Below are positions 1-8,700 of a DNA stretch of 64,000 bases, one piece after another. The position numbers and the translations under genes are program-made. Position 1 is the first letter of the stretch; each line of letters starts with the position of its first letter. The notes below the pieces were generated by a model, which was not told where the DNA came from, made no database searches, and saw only the letters and a program-made list of their open reading frames with translations. The stretch is from Aquitalea magnusonii (GTDB lineage Bacteria; Pseudomonadota; Gammaproteobacteria; Burkholderiales; Chromobacteriaceae), in contig NZ_QJKC01000002.1 of NCBI RefSeq assembly GCF_003202035.1, positions 313,858 to 377,857 on the forward strand. Reading direction: 5' to 3'.

Positions 1-570
1 GAAGTGGGCCACTTCATCGCCGCCTTCAACCGGCTGCTGCGCAAGCTGCACGAACAGCAGGCGCAGCTGGAACGCATCGCCCACCACGACACCCTGACCG
101 GGCTGCCCAATCGCCTGTTGCTGGCAGACCGGCTGAAACTGGCGCTGGCGCAGTCACGCCGCCACGGCAAGCACGTGGCTCTGCTGTTCATGGATCTGGA
201 CGGATTCAAGCACATCAACGACAGCCTGGGGCATGATGCCGGCGACGAGGCCTTGCGCATGGTCACCACCCGGCTGCAAGCGGTACTGCGCGAAACCGAC
301 ACCCTGGCGCGTATCGGCGGTGACGAATTCGTGCTGCTGCTGTGTGACCTGGACGAGCAGGCCAGGGACATTGCCCGCATCGTGGCGGAAAAATGCCTAG
401 CCGCCATGCAGCCGCCGCTGCGCATTGGCACGGAGGAATTCCAGCTGGGCATTTCCATCGGCCTGACCCTGGCCCGGGCCGACAGCACGCCCGATTCGCT
501 GCTGCAGGAGGCGGATCAGGCGATGTATCTGGCCAAACATGCCGGTGGCAACTGCCTGATGCGCAGCTAG
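1..570 (+). CDS. Diguanylate cyclase (GGDEF domain), 5'-truncated by the window edge
   Basis: This is the C-terminal part of a membrane-associated diguanylate cyclase, which makes cyclic di-GMP from two GTP. The visible residues begin with a short helix resembling the end of a HAMP linker (FIAAFNRLLRKLHEQQAQLE). A complete GGDEF domain follows, with the DTLTGLPNR entry motif, the metal-binding FMDLDGFK segment, the active-site RIGGDEF and a C-terminal AMYLAKHAGGN. The reading frame is open to base 1, so the GTG at base 4 is probably internal and the start lies upstream of the window. No EAL domain follows. No RxxD inhibitory site was identified with confidence. Confidence 0.9.
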   Translation, partial: EVGHFIAAFNRLLRKLHEQQAQLERIAHHDTLTGLPNRLLLADRLKLALAQSRRHGKHVALLFMDLDGFKHINDSLGHDAGDEALRMVTTRLQAVLRETDTLARIGGDEFVLLLCDLDEQARDIARIVAEKCLAAMQPPLRIGTEEFQLGISIGLTLARADSTPDSLLQEADQAMYLAKHAGGNCLMRS

Positions 571-931
571 CAGCGGGCTGGGCGGCACGCTGCTGTTTGA
601 CCATGATCAAACCAATCCGGCCAGTTAAATTTTTCAGCACATTCTCACCAAAAATAAGAAATATCCGAAAAATAACCCTGCCCTGGCGAAAAACTACAGT
701 GAATACCCCTGTCCACGCCTCCATATACTACAAAACATCCCGCCACGGGATCGGACCCCGGCCAGCCCTGGCCGCGCCAGTCGGCATGCAGCATGCCAGT
801 GCGCCGCCGTCCGGATGACAAGCCCTGTCATCGCTGCCTGACCGAGCAGGCCGCCTGTCACCAACAGGTCGCCCGGCTACCTGCCCAAGACGTTTGCTGT
901 TGCTTCCATCCAATAACAGAAGGAGACGGTA
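571..931. other. Intergenic region between the GGDEF gene and ald
   Basis: No supportable gene was found here. Bases about 620-690 form an AT-rich patch in otherwise GC-rich DNA and probably hold the ald promoter, but no clear -35/-10 pair was identified. Closer to ald lie short perfect inverted repeats: GGCATG/CATGCC at 783-797 and CCTGT/ACAGG at 854-868. The ald transcript may therefore have a folded leader. The reading frames that cross this region on both strands look like spurious GC-rich frames. Confidence 0.5.
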
Positions 932-2053
932 ATGTTGATCGGTGTTCCCAAGGAAATCAAAAACCACGAGTATCGTGTGGGTCTCACCCCTTCCGGCGTG
1001 CGCGAACTGGTCGCCCACGGCCACAAGGTGCTGGTGCAGACCCAGGCCGGGCTGGCCATCGGTTTTACCGATGAACAGTACATCCAGTCCGGGGCCTCGA
1101 TAGCTTCTTCGGCAGAAGAGGTATTTTCCAAGGCCGAGATGGTGGTGAAGGTAAAAGAACCGCAGCCGGTGGAGTGCCGCATGCTGCGTACCGGCCAGAT
1201 CCTGTTTACCTATCTGCACCTGGCGCCGGACCCGGAGCAAACCAAGCTGCTGACCGAATCCGGCGCGGTGGCCATTGCCTACGAAACCGTGACCGACGAG
1301 CGCGGCGGCCTGCCCTTGCTGGCACCGATGTCGGAAGTGGCCGGGCGCATGGCCATCCAGGCCGGCGCCCATGCGCTGGAAAAAGCCCAGGGCGGACGTG
1401 GCGTGCTGCTGGGTGGCGTGCCGGGCGTGGCACCGGCGCGCGTGGTGGTGATCGGTGGTGGTGTGGTGGGCCTGAATGCGGCGCGCATGGCGGCCGGGCT
1501 GGGCGCCGATGTCACCATTCTGGACAAGTCGCTGCCGCGCCTGAAGGAAATCGATATGGTGTTCGGTGGCCGCATCAAGACCCTGGTGTCCAATACCGCC
1601 AATATCGACGAATCCATCCGCGAAGCCGACATGGTGGTCGGTGCGGTGCTGATTCCGGGAGCGGCGGCACCCAAGCTGGTGACCCGCGCCATGCTGGGCA
1701 ATATGAAACCGGGTGCGGTGCTGGTGGATGTGGCCATCGACCAGGGCGGCTGTTTCGAAACCAGCCGCGCGACGACACATCAGGACCCCATCTATGTGGT
1801 GGATGGCATCGTGCATTACTGCGTGGCCAATATGCCGGGCGGCGTGGCCCGCACCTCCACCCAGGCGCTGAACAATGCCACCCTGCCCTTCACGCTGGAA
1901 CTGGCCAACAAGGGCTGGCGTCAGGCACTGCTGGACAATGCCCACCTGCGCAATGGCCTGAATGTGTGCCATGGCAAGATCACCTACAAGGCGGTGGCCG
2001 ATGATCTGGGCTACCCCTATGTCGATCCGGTGGAAGCCATCAAGACCGCCTGA
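932..2053 (+). CDS. ald: Alanine dehydrogenase
   Basis: NAD-dependent alanine dehydrogenase interconverts L-alanine and pyruvate plus ammonia in the cytoplasm. The 373-residue length fits the family (about 370). The N-terminus [20 protein letters not shown] is typical. Substrate-site features KVKEPQP and the LHLAPD region follow, and a Rossmann dinucleotide site reads [15 protein letters not shown] near residue 170. The start is supported by an AGGAGA ribosome-binding site about 7 bases upstream. The gene stands alone, with a folded 5' region and a strong hairpin shared with the convergent phnN gene at its end. No Lrp-type regulator gene sits beside it, which is common for ald elsewhere. Confidence 0.96.
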   Translation: MLIGVPKEIKNHEYRVGLTPSGVRELVAHGHKVLVQTQAGLAIGFTDEQYIQSGASIASSAEEVFSKAEMVVKVKEPQPVECRMLRTGQILFTYLHLAPDPEQTKLLTESGAVAIAYETVTDERGGLPLLAPMSEVAGRMAIQAGAHALEKAQGGRGVLLGGVPGVAPARVVVIGGGVVGLNAARMAAGLGADVTILDKSLPRLKEIDMVFGGRIKTLVSNTANIDESIREADMVVGAVLIPGAAAPKLVTRAMLGNMKPGAVLVDVAIDQGGCFETSRATTHQDPIYVVDGIVHYCVANMPGGVARTSTQALNNATLPFTLELANKGWRQALLDNAHLRNGLNVCHGKITYKAVADDLGYPYVDPVEAIKTA

Positions 2054-2080
2054 TTCCCCTCAGGCTGTCCGCTGCTGACA

Positions 2081-2118
2081 AGGCCGGCCCACGCCAGGAT
2101 CATGGCGCTGGCCGGCCT
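2081..2118. terminator. Bidirectional terminator-like hairpin between ald and phnN
   Basis: A 9-bp perfect stem AGGCCGGCC/GGCCGGCCT encloses an inner CGCCA/TGGCG stem, between the convergent ends of ald and phnN. There is no long T tract on either side, so intrinsic termination may be weak. Confidence 0.55.
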
Positions 2119-2132
2119 GATTGCATCAGCGT

Positions 2133-2681
2133 TCAGGCCAGCAGCAGGGTCAGCAGCCGCTGGCCGGCCTGCTCCAGCGCACCATCATTCTGCAGCACGA
2201 TACAGCCCGGCGGCGGCTGATAGGCATCGGCCTCACGCAGGCGGGCGGCAATCTGCTGCGGCGTTTCGCGGCCACGCGCAGCCAGCCGCGCGGCCCGGAC
2301 CTCGGCACTGGCGGTAATCCACAGCGGTTGTAGCGAGGGGAACACCAGCTGCGCCTGCGGCAGGGCGGCACGCGAACCATTCACCACCACATCCAGCCCG
2401 TGTGCCAGCCAGCTTTGCACCTCCACCCCCAGCGCATAATCCAGGCCATTGCGTTGCCAGCACAAGGCAAAGCAGCCGCTGGCCTGCCGTTGACGGAATT
2501 CCTCACTACTCAGCGCGATATGGTTTTCGCCGCCGGCATCGGCCGCGCGCGTGATATAGCGGTGGGCAAACACCACACCGGCCGCGGCCGGCAGCTGCTG
2601 CCGCACATAGGCCAGCACGCTGTCCTTGCCCGCCGCCGACGGCCCCATCACATACCACAGCCTTCCCGGTTCAACCCACAT
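2133..2681 (-). CDS. phnN: Ribose 1,5-bisphosphate phosphokinase PhnN
   Basis: PhnN phosphorylates ribose 1,5-bisphosphate to PRPP, the last step of the C-P lyase route. The protein is 182 residues (E. coli PhnN about 185). It starts with a guanylate-kinase-like P-loop, VMGPSAAGKDS, and contains the family's HRYITR-type segment. The ATG at 2681 was chosen because it gives the family length and puts the P-loop near the N-terminus. The longer frame upstream runs through the preceding gene. The gene overlaps the end of the 2H-phosphoesterase gene by 11 bases, suggesting translational coupling within a phnF-(2H)-phnN transcript. Confidence 0.93.
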   Translation of the reverse strand: MWVEPGRLWYVMGPSAAGKDSVLAYVRQQLPAAAGVVFAHRYITRAADAGGENHIALSSEEFRQRQASGCFALCWQRNGLDYALGVEVQSWLAHGLDVVVNGSRAALPQAQLVFPSLQPLWITASAEVRAARLAARGRETPQQIAARLREADAYQPPPGCIVLQNDGALEQAGQRLLTLLLA

Positions 2682-3360
2682 GCTGCAGCACTCCATCAAA
2701 GCCGCAGCTGGCCAGATAGCGCAGGGGGCTGGCCGGCTGCGGCTCGACAAACAAGGCCAGCCGGTCCACCAGCAGGGGCGGCAGGTCGGCAAAATGGCGC
2801 TCGGCCGCCTGCAACAGCTGCTGTGCTTCGCTGGCATCCGCCAGCGTATCGCTCAGGGTGAAGTGGCAGCGGTATTGCTCGAACACATAGGGATAGCCCC
2901 AGCGCTGCTGCAATTGCTGCTGGCGTTCGCTCAGGCCGGGCCGTGGCCGTATGGCTTGCTGCCGCTCGACCAGTCCATCCAGCGCCACCACGCAGCTGCT
3001 GGCCAGCTCATCCAGCATGGCGCTGGGGGCAGACGGGCGCAGGGCGAGAAAATCACCCAGTCTGGCCGGCTGCAGCGGCAGGCTGAATGGCTGGAAACGC
3101 CGGGCCAACGCCAGCAGCTGCTGCAACAGCATGGCCTCGCTGACCTGGGCGGCCGGCACAAACGGCGCTTTCAGCGTGGCATGCCAGCCATAGCGCGCTG
3201 GCGTGCGGGTAAGCAGCTCGAGACGTTCGCCACTGATGCCAGCCAGCGCGGGCTGCAGCACCGCCACATCGCGCGCGGCATCCCGGCCCAGCCAGTGGCA
3301 ACCGGCCTGCCACCAGCGGCTGTCGGGGGCAGGTGCCAGGTAAACGGCATAGCGCATCAC
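2671..3360 (-). CDS. DUF1045 / phosphonate-metabolism 2H phosphoesterase-like protein
   Basis: This 229-residue protein belongs to the family often annotated as 'putative phosphonate metabolism protein' (DUF1045, TIGR03223). It shows the two H-x-T signatures of the 2H phosphoesterase fold: H60-A-T62 (in RYGWHATLK) and H166-F-T168 (in YRCHFTLS). Known members of the wider superfamily open cyclic or 2',5'-linked phosphodiesters. The gene lies between phnF and phnN and overlaps both (4 bases and 11 bases). No phnP is present in this locus. I infer, without direct proof, that it may open the 5-phosphoribosyl 1,2-cyclic phosphate made by C-P lyase. Family assignment is strong and substrate is unproven. 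Confidence 0.88.
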   Translation of the reverse strand: MMRYAVYLAPAPDSRWWQAGCHWLGRDAARDVAVLQPALAGISGERLELLTRTPARYGWHATLKAPFVPAAQVSEAMLLQQLLALARRFQPFSLPLQPARLGDFLALRPSAPSAMLDELASSCVVALDGLVERQQAIRPRPGLSERQQQLQQRWGYPYVFEQYRCHFTLSDTLADASEAQQLLQAAERHFADLPPLLVDRLALFVEPQPASPLRYLASCGFDGVLQHVG

Positions 3361-4079
3361 TGATCCTCCATCACCAGCTGCACCAGGTCACCATTGAAAC
3401 AGGTGATGCCGTACTGCACCGGACGACCGTCGGGATCGACATTCAGCGATTTGACATGCAATACCGGGCGGTTCTTGGGAATGCCCAGATAGTCCACCAC
3501 CTCGCTGTCCGGCAGCCGTGCCGTCACCCGGGTAAAGCGGCGGGTGTAGTCCTGGATGCCGAAGTGCTGCAGGGTAAGGGTGACCGAGCGCTGCTGCTGG
3601 TAGATGGCCGGCAGATCGGGAAAGCGTGCAGCCGGGAAGAACATGGTGGAGTAATCGACCACCCGGTTTTCCACCCGGCTCAGCGTCTTGATGCGGAACA
3701 GCAGCTCGCCCACATTCACCCCCAGCAGCTCGGCCAGTTCGGCATTGGCCGCCAGGCTGTCACTGGCCAGGACATCGATATCCGAGCTGCGATTCTGTCT
3801 GGCCATATTCTGAGAAAAACGCGTGCGCTTGCTGATGGCGTAGTCGATGGCATTGTCCTGCACGAAAGTGCCGCGCCCCTGCTCCACCCGCAACAGGCCG
3901 CGCTCCACCAGCGTGGCCACCGCGCGCCGTATGGTATGGCGGTTGACGCGAAAGCGTTCCGCCAGTTGCAGCTCGGTGGGCAGTTGCTCACCGGCCTGCA
4001 GCTGGCCGCAGGCAATTTCCTCGGCCAGACTGTTTTCGATCTGACGCCATACCGCCACCCCTGAACCGCGTTCAATCAT
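3357..4079 (-). CDS. phnF: GntR/HutC-family repressor PhnF
   Basis: A 240-residue transcription factor with an N-terminal winged helix-turn-helix (LPTELQLAERFRVNRHTIRRA, residues about 32-52, and a VEQGRGTFV wing) and a C-terminal UTRA ligand-binding domain. It is transcribed divergently from phnG. In characterised systems PhnF represses phosphonate genes, and the gene position supports the same role here. A HutC-type operator (GTCTATAC) lies at 4187-4194, just after a likely phnG -10 element. The gene is the first of a three-gene leftward set whose members overlap. Its 3' end shares 4 bases (ATGA) with the next gene. Confidence 0.93.
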   Translation of the reverse strand: MIERGSGVAVWRQIENSLAEEIACGQLQAGEQLPTELQLAERFRVNRHTIRRAVATLVERGLLRVEQGRGTFVQDNAIDYAISKRTRFSQNMARQNRSSDIDVLASDSLAANAELAELLGVNVGELLFRIKTLSRVENRVVDYSTMFFPAARFPDLPAIYQQQRSVTLTLQHFGIQDYTRRFTRVTARLPDSEVVDYLGIPKNRPVLHVKSLNVDPDGRPVQYGITCFNGDLVQLVMEDQ

Positions 4080-4123
4080 CTTTTTTCTCCGTCACCGCCA
4101 CTGGTCTAGCGGCGCAATCCAAG

Positions 4124-4141
4124 CTTCACAAAAACTTCACG
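4124..4141 (+). promoter_or_regulatory. Possible PhoB box upstream of phnG
   Basis: CTTCACAAAAACTTCACG contains two TTCAC units with an 11-base period, the spacing of PhoB direct repeats. The match to the classic CTGTCAT repeat is imperfect. The position, about 10 bases upstream of a possible phnG -35, is right for PhoB activation. Confidence 0.35.
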
Positions 4142-4152
4142 CTGACGTGCTG

Positions 4153-4180
4153 TTCACTTATCGACTGCTGCCATTATCAT
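4153..4180 (+). promoter_or_regulatory. Likely phnG operon promoter
   Basis: TTCACT (4153-4158) and TATCAT (4175-4180) are separated by 16 bases. The -10 matches consensus at five of six positions and the -35 is weak, as expected for an activator-dependent promoter. Confidence 0.45.
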
Positions 4181-4186
4181 GCAGTC

Positions 4187-4194
4187 GTCTATAC
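4187..4194 (+). promoter_or_regulatory. HutC-type (PhnF) operator
   Basis: GTCTATAC fits the GT-MTAK-AC core of HutC-subfamily GntR operators and is flanked by C and G to give CGTCTATACG. It sits where transcription of phnG would start, so bound PhnF would block initiation. That PhnF is the ligand is inferred from its adjacency. Confidence 0.5.
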
Positions 4195-4239
4195 GTTTAT
4201 ATGAATTTTTCTTGAAACCAGCACAGGTTCACCACCCAC

Positions 4240-4680
4240 ATGGAAACCACGACAAGACAATACTGGCTCAGTCTGCTGGCACACAGCCCGGCACCACGGC
4301 TGGCCGAGCTGCTGCAACAGCACCTGCCTCCGGCTGCGGATATCAGCTGGCTGCGGCGCGCCCAGACCGGCCTGGTGATGTTGCAGGGCCGCAGCGGCGG
4401 CAGCGGCAGCCGCTTCAATCTGGGCGAGATCAGCGTCACCCGCGCCAGCTGCCAGATCGCCGGCTGGCTGGGGCATGGCTGGGTACGCGGCAGCGATGGC
4501 CAGCATGCCGAGCTGATTGCCCAGGCCGATGCGCTGCTGCAAAACCCGCAATACTACCCGCCGCTGCAGGCAGCCCTGCTGCAGCCGCTGCAACAGGAAC
4601 TCAGCGCACGGCGCGAACAGAGCGCCCGTGCGGCGGCGGCCAGCAAGGTCGAGTTCTTCACCATGGTCAGGGGGGACTGA
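4240..4680 (+). CDS. phnG: C-P lyase subunit PhnG
   Basis: PhnG is a subunit of the PhnGHI(J) core complex that attaches methylphosphonate-type substrates to ATP and cleaves the C-P bond. The 146-residue length is close to the E. coli protein (150). The N-terminal helix (RQYWLSLLAHSP) and the RFNLGEISVTRAS strand near residue 60 match the family. It begins the rightward operon, after about 45 bases of leader following the PhnF operator. Its stop codon overlaps the phnH start as TGATG. Confidence 0.92.
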   Translation: METTTRQYWLSLLAHSPAPRLAELLQQHLPPAADISWLRRAQTGLVMLQGRSGGSGSRFNLGEISVTRASCQIAGWLGHGWVRGSDGQHAELIAQADALLQNPQYYPPLQAALLQPLQQELSARREQSARAAAASKVEFFTMVRGD

Positions 4681-5255
4681 TGCTACTACAAGCTTTCGAC
4701 AATATGGTGCAGGACTGCCAGCAGGTATTCCGCTGCACCCTGGCGGCGATGGCCGAGCCACTGCTGCCGCGCACCCTGCCCTGCCTGCCGCCGGCGCTGC
4801 CCGGCCTCAAGCCGGCCACCAGTGCCTTGCTCTATACCCTGATCGATCAGGATGTGACGCTATGGGCGCCAGCGCTGCCGCCCGCCACGCTGGCCAGCCT
4901 GCGCTTTCATTGCGCGCTGCGTCTGGCAGATACACCAGAGCAGGCCGATTTCATTTTGCTGCCGGCCGGCAGTGCCTTGCCCCCCTTGTCCAGCCTGCGC
5001 GCCGGCAGCCCGGAATACCCGGACCGCTCCGCCACCGTGCTGCTGGAAGTGGAAGATTTTACCCCGCAGCAAGTGGAAGCCAGCGGCCCTGGCTTCGCCA
5101 GCCCACGCCGCTTTGGTGCAACAGGACTGCCGCCGGCGTTCTGGACGCAATGGCAGGCCAACCATGCCCGTTTCCCGCTGGGTGTGGATGTGCTGCTGAT
5201 TTCCGCCACCCAGCTGGCCGGCTTGCCGCGCAGCACCGTGGTACAGGAGGGATGA
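4680..5255 (+). CDS. phnH: C-P lyase subunit PhnH
   Basis: PhnH (191 residues, E. coli 194) is a PLP-transferase-fold homologue without cofactor that forms part of the C-P lyase core. Family features include the early QQVFRCTLAAMAEP segment, the LIDQDVTLW strand and PLGVDVLLI near the C-terminus. The ATG overlaps the phnG stop by one base, the tightest of several couplings in this operon, consistent with equimolar subunit synthesis. The longer in-frame extension upstream lies inside phnG and is rejected. Confidence 0.93.
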   Translation: MLLQAFDNMVQDCQQVFRCTLAAMAEPLLPRTLPCLPPALPGLKPATSALLYTLIDQDVTLWAPALPPATLASLRFHCALRLADTPEQADFILLPAGSALPPLSSLRAGSPEYPDRSATVLLEVEDFTPQQVEASGPGFASPRRFGATGLPPAFWTQWQANHARFPLGVDVLLISATQLAGLPRSTVVQEG

Positions 5256-5256
5256 C

Positions 5257-6354
5257 ATGTATGTAGCCGTAAAAGGTGGCGAAACCGCCATTGCCCGTTC
5301 CTGGGATTTGCTGGCCGCCGCGCGCCGTGGCGACAGCGCACTGGCCGAGCTGAGCCTGGGGCAGATCCGCCAGCAACTGCGCCTGGCCGTGGCCAGGGTG
5401 ATGCAGGAAGGTTCGCTCTACGACGAGGAACTGGCCGCGCTGGCGCTGAAGCAGGCCGCCGGCGACACGGTGGAGGCGGTCTTTCTGCTGCGCGCCTTCC
5501 GTACCACCCTGCCGCGCTTTGCCAGCAGCAAGCCGCTGGATACTGCCGCCATGCGGGTACGCCGCCGCGTGTCCGGCACCTTCAAGGATGTGCCGGGCGG
5601 CCAGATACTGGGCCCCACCGCCGATTACACCCAGCGCCTGCTGGACTTCTCGCTGGGCCACAGCAGCGAAGTGCCGCCCTGCACCCTGGCCGACAGCGGC
5701 GTACCGCAGCCCTTGCCCAGCGTGCTGGAAGTACTGGCCGCCGAAGGGCTGATCGAAGCCGAGCAGCCCTTGCCCGGCGACCCGGAGCCGGCCGACCTCA
5801 CCCGCCAGCCGCTGATGTTCCCGGCCGACCGCGCCACCCGCCTGCAAAACCTGGCGCGTGCCGATGAAGGCTGGCTGCTGGGCCTGGCTTATTCCACCCA
5901 GCGCGGCTACGCCGAAAGCCACCCCTTTGCCGGCGAAATCCGCATGGGTGAAGTCAGCGTCAGCGTTTGCCCGGAAGAATTGGGCTTTGACATCGACATC
6001 GGCGAAATCACCCTGACCGAATGCCAGATGATCAACCAGTTTGCCGGCAGCAAGACCGCCCCGCCGCAATTCACCCGCGGCTATGGCCTGAGCTTTGGCG
6101 AGGCCGAACGCAAGGCCATGGCCATGGCGCTGGTCGACCGCAGCCTGCGTGCCGAAGAACTGGGCGAAGCGGCCCACGCCCCGGCCCAGCAGCAGGAATT
6201 CGTGCTGTATCACAGCGACAATGTGGAAGCCTCCGGCTTTGTCCAGCATCTCAAGCTGCCGCATTACGTCGACTTCCAGGCCGAGCTGTCGCTGATCCGC
6301 ACCCTGCGCGCCCAGGCCAACTCCTCCGCACCACAAGAGGCCGCCCATGACTGA
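5257..6354 (+). CDS. phnI: C-P lyase subunit PhnI (nucleosidase component)
   Basis: PhnI (365 residues, E. coli about 354) displaces adenine from ATP with phosphonate, together with PhnG, PhnH and PhnL. Alone it acts as a purine nucleosidase. The start MYVAVKGGETAI is nearly invariant in the family. The central GEIRMGEV and QFTRGYGLSFG segments are also characteristic. It begins one base after phnH and ends inside the start of phnJ (8-base overlap), so it is embedded in the core-complex operon. Confidence 0.96.
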   Translation: MYVAVKGGETAIARSWDLLAAARRGDSALAELSLGQIRQQLRLAVARVMQEGSLYDEELAALALKQAAGDTVEAVFLLRAFRTTLPRFASSKPLDTAAMRVRRRVSGTFKDVPGGQILGPTADYTQRLLDFSLGHSSEVPPCTLADSGVPQPLPSVLEVLAAEGLIEAEQPLPGDPEPADLTRQPLMFPADRATRLQNLARADEGWLLGLAYSTQRGYAESHPFAGEIRMGEVSVSVCPEELGFDIDIGEITLTECQMINQFAGSKTAPPQFTRGYGLSFGEAERKAMAMALVDRSLRAEELGEAAHAPAQQQEFVLYHSDNVEASGFVQHLKLPHYVDFQAELSLIRTLRAQANSSAPQEAAHD

Positions 6355-7201
6355 AGCCTGTCATAGCCAATGGCAATACAATTTTGCCTTTCTCGACGAA
6401 AACACCAAGCGCATGCTGCGGCGGGCCTTGCTCAAGGCGGTGGCCATTCCCGGCTACCAGGTGCCGTTCGGCAGCCGGGAAATGCCGCTGCCCTATGGCT
6501 GGGGCACCGGCGGCATCCAGCTCACCGCCAGCATCATCGGCCAGGATGACGTGCTCAAGGTCATCGACCAGGGCGCGGATGACACCACCAATGCCGTCAA
6601 CATCCGCCGCTTCTTCGCCCGTGTCACCGGCGTGGCCACCACCAGCAGCACCGCGGCAGCCAGCCTGATCCAGAGCCGTCACCGCATCCCGGAAACCCCG
6701 CTGCGCTCCGGGCAGATCATGGTGTTCCAGGTACCGGAGCCGGAAGCGCTGCGCACGCTGGAAGCCAGCGAGGTGGAAACCCGCAAGCTGCATGCCCATC
6801 AGGAATACGGGCTGATGCACGTCAAGCTGTACGAAGACATCGCCCGCTTCGGCCATATCGCCACCAGCTACGACTACCCGGTGATGGTGAACCAGCGCTA
6901 TCTGAGCTCGCCCTCGCCCATCCCCAAATTCGACAACCCCAAGCTGCACATGAGCCCGGCGCTGCTGCTGTTCGGCGCCGGCCGCGAAAAGCGGCTGTAT
7001 GCCATTCCGCCGCATACCCGGGTGGAAAGCCTGGCCTTTGACGACCATCCCTTCAGCGTGCAGCGCTGGGAGCAGGCCTGCGCCCTGTGCGGCAGCCATG
7101 ACAGCTATCTGGATGAAATCATCACCGACGACGCCGGAGCCAGGATGTTTGTCTGCTCCGATACCGATTACTGCCAGCAACAGCAGGAGGGCAAGGCATG
7201 A
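6347..7201 (+). CDS. phnJ: C-P lyase radical SAM subunit PhnJ
   Basis: PhnJ is the radical SAM enzyme that breaks the carbon-phosphorus bond of 5-phosphoribosyl-1-phosphonate, giving an alkane and the 1,2-cyclic phosphate. The unusual iron-sulfur ligand pattern C-x2-C-x21-C-x5-C is complete, at Cys245, Cys248, Cys270 and Cys276. That spacing matches the described E. coli enzyme (241, 244, 266, 272). The length of 284 residues fits (281 in E. coli). It overlaps phnI by 8 bases and phnK by 4 bases. All ligands are present, so the lyase should be functional. Confidence 0.97.
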   Translation: MTEACHSQWQYNFAFLDENTKRMLRRALLKAVAIPGYQVPFGSREMPLPYGWGTGGIQLTASIIGQDDVLKVIDQGADDTTNAVNIRRFFARVTGVATTSSTAAASLIQSRHRIPETPLRSGQIMVFQVPEPEALRTLEASEVETRKLHAHQEYGLMHVKLYEDIARFGHIATSYDYPVMVNQRYLSSPSPIPKFDNPKLHMSPALLLFGAGREKRLYAIPPHTRVESLAFDDHPFSVQRWEQACALCGSHDSYLDEIITDDAGARMFVCSDTDYCQQQQEGKA

Positions 7202-7971
7202 GCCAGCCAGTACTGAGCGTGAGCGGCCTGGCCAAGGACTATGGCAACGGGCAAGGCTGCTTTGACATTGATTTCGAACTGTACGAGGGCGAGGTGCTGT
7301 GCATTGTCGGTGAATCCGGCTCGGGCAAATCCACCCTGCTCGCCACCCTGGCCGGCCGCCTGAGCGCCGATGCCGGCAGCGTGCGCTTTCGCGACCGCGC
7401 CGGCAGCAGCCACGAACTGACCACCCTGGCCGAAGCCGAGCGCCGCCGGCTGGCACGCAGCGAGTGGGGCTTTGTCACCCAGCATGCCCGCGACGGCCTG
7501 CGCATGAATGTATCGGCCGGTGCCAATGTCAGCGAACGGCTGATGGCGCTGGGCCAGCGCCATTACGGCCAGCTGCGCGAAACCGCCGCCCAGTGGCTGG
7601 AAAAAGTGGAAATCAGCCGCGAGCGGCTGGACGACCGCCCCACCGCCTTTTCCGGCGGCATGCAGCAGCGCTTGCAGATCGCCCGCAATCTGGTCACCCA
7701 GCCGCGACTGGTGTTCATGGACGAACCCACCGGCGGGCTGGATGTCTCGGTCCAGGCGCGCTTTCTCGACCTGCTGCGCCGGCTGGTCCACGATACCGGC
7801 ATCGCCGTCATCATGGTGACGCACGATCTGGGCGTGGCACGGCTGCTGGCGCAGCGCACACTGGTGATGCAACAGGGCCGGGTGGTGGAAGCCGGGCTGA
7901 CCGACCAGATCCTGGATGATCCGCAACACCCTTACAGCCAGCTGCTGGTGTCCTCCATTTTGCAGGCCTGA
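7198..7971 (+). CDS. phnK: C-P lyase ABC-type ATPase PhnK
   Basis: PhnK is a soluble ABC-family ATPase that binds the PhnGHIJ core rather than a membrane permease. It has a Walker A motif GESGSGKST near residue 38, an ABC signature FSGGMQQR near residue 150, Walker B LVFMDEPT and the switch His in VTHDLGV. The 257 residues compare with 252 in E. coli. Its start overlaps the phnJ stop by 4 bases. The oligopeptide-ATPase-like C-terminus ([11 protein letters not shown]) is normal for PhnK. Confidence 0.95.
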   Translation: MSQPVLSVSGLAKDYGNGQGCFDIDFELYEGEVLCIVGESGSGKSTLLATLAGRLSADAGSVRFRDRAGSSHELTTLAEAERRRLARSEWGFVTQHARDGLRMNVSAGANVSERLMALGQRHYGQLRETAAQWLEKVEISRERLDDRPTAFSGGMQQRLQIARNLVTQPRLVFMDEPTGGLDVSVQARFLDLLRRLVHDTGIAVIMVTHDLGVARLLAQRTLVMQQGRVVEAGLTDQILDDPQHPYSQLLVSSILQA

Positions 7972-7975
7972 AATC

Positions 7976-8677
7976 ATGAAGCTACTGATCGATGCTCAAC
8001 AGCTGAGCAAAACCTTTGTCCTGCACCAGCAGCATGGACTGGCGCTGCCGGTGCTCGCCGATGTTTCACTGCAAGTGGCCGCAGGCGAATGCGTGGCGCT
8101 GACCGGCCCCTCCGGTGCCGGCAAAAGCACCCTGCTCAAGGCACTCTATGCGAACTACCTGGTAGGGGGTGGCAGCATCCGCATCCGGCACCAGGGCAGC
8201 TGGGTCGACATGACCACCGCCCGGCCCCATGAAATTGCCGCCGTGCGCCGCCATACCCTGGGCTATGTCAGCCAGTTCCTGCGGGTTATTCCACGGGTGT
8301 CGGCCCTGGATATCGTGGCCGAACCGCTACTGGAATGGGGCTACTCTATGCAGGAAGCCCAGCAGCAGGCCGGCGCATGGCTGGCGCGGCTGAATATCGG
8401 CGAGCGGCTGTGGCAGCTGCCGCCGGCCACGTTTTCCGGCGGCGAGCAGCAGCGGGTGAATATCGCCCGCGGCATGATCGCCCCCCGCCCCATCCTGCTG
8501 CTGGATGAACCGACCGCCTCGCTCGACGCGGCCAATCGCGCCGTGGTGGTCGAGCTGATGCTTGAAGCACGCCAGCGCGGTGCGGCGCTGGTCGGCATTT
8601 TCCATGATGAAGACACCCGCGCCGCCGTGGCCAGCCGCATTTTCGATGTGCCGCTGGCCCCTGCCCTGTGCGCCTGA
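7976..8677 (+). CDS. phnL: C-P lyase ABC-type ATPase PhnL
   Basis: PhnL is the second ABC-family ATPase of the pathway and is needed with PhnGHI for the first, nucleoside-forming step. It carries Walker [10 protein letters not shown] near residue 41, signature FSGGEQQRV, Walker [11 protein letters not shown] and a FHDEDTRA switch. The ATG at 7976 gives 233 residues (E. coli 226) and a typical start. A longer frame beginning inside phnK is rejected. It lies 4 bases after the phnK stop. Confidence 0.94.
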   Translation: MKLLIDAQQLSKTFVLHQQHGLALPVLADVSLQVAAGECVALTGPSGAGKSTLLKALYANYLVGGGSIRIRHQGSWVDMTTARPHEIAAVRRHTLGYVSQFLRVIPRVSALDIVAEPLLEWGYSMQEAQQQAGAWLARLNIGERLWQLPPATFSGGEQQRVNIARGMIAPRPILLLDEPTASLDAANRAVVVELMLEARQRGAALVGIFHDEDTRAAVASRIFDVPLAPALCA

Positions 8678-8700
8678 GCCCTGACTGCGAAAGAAGCCCG

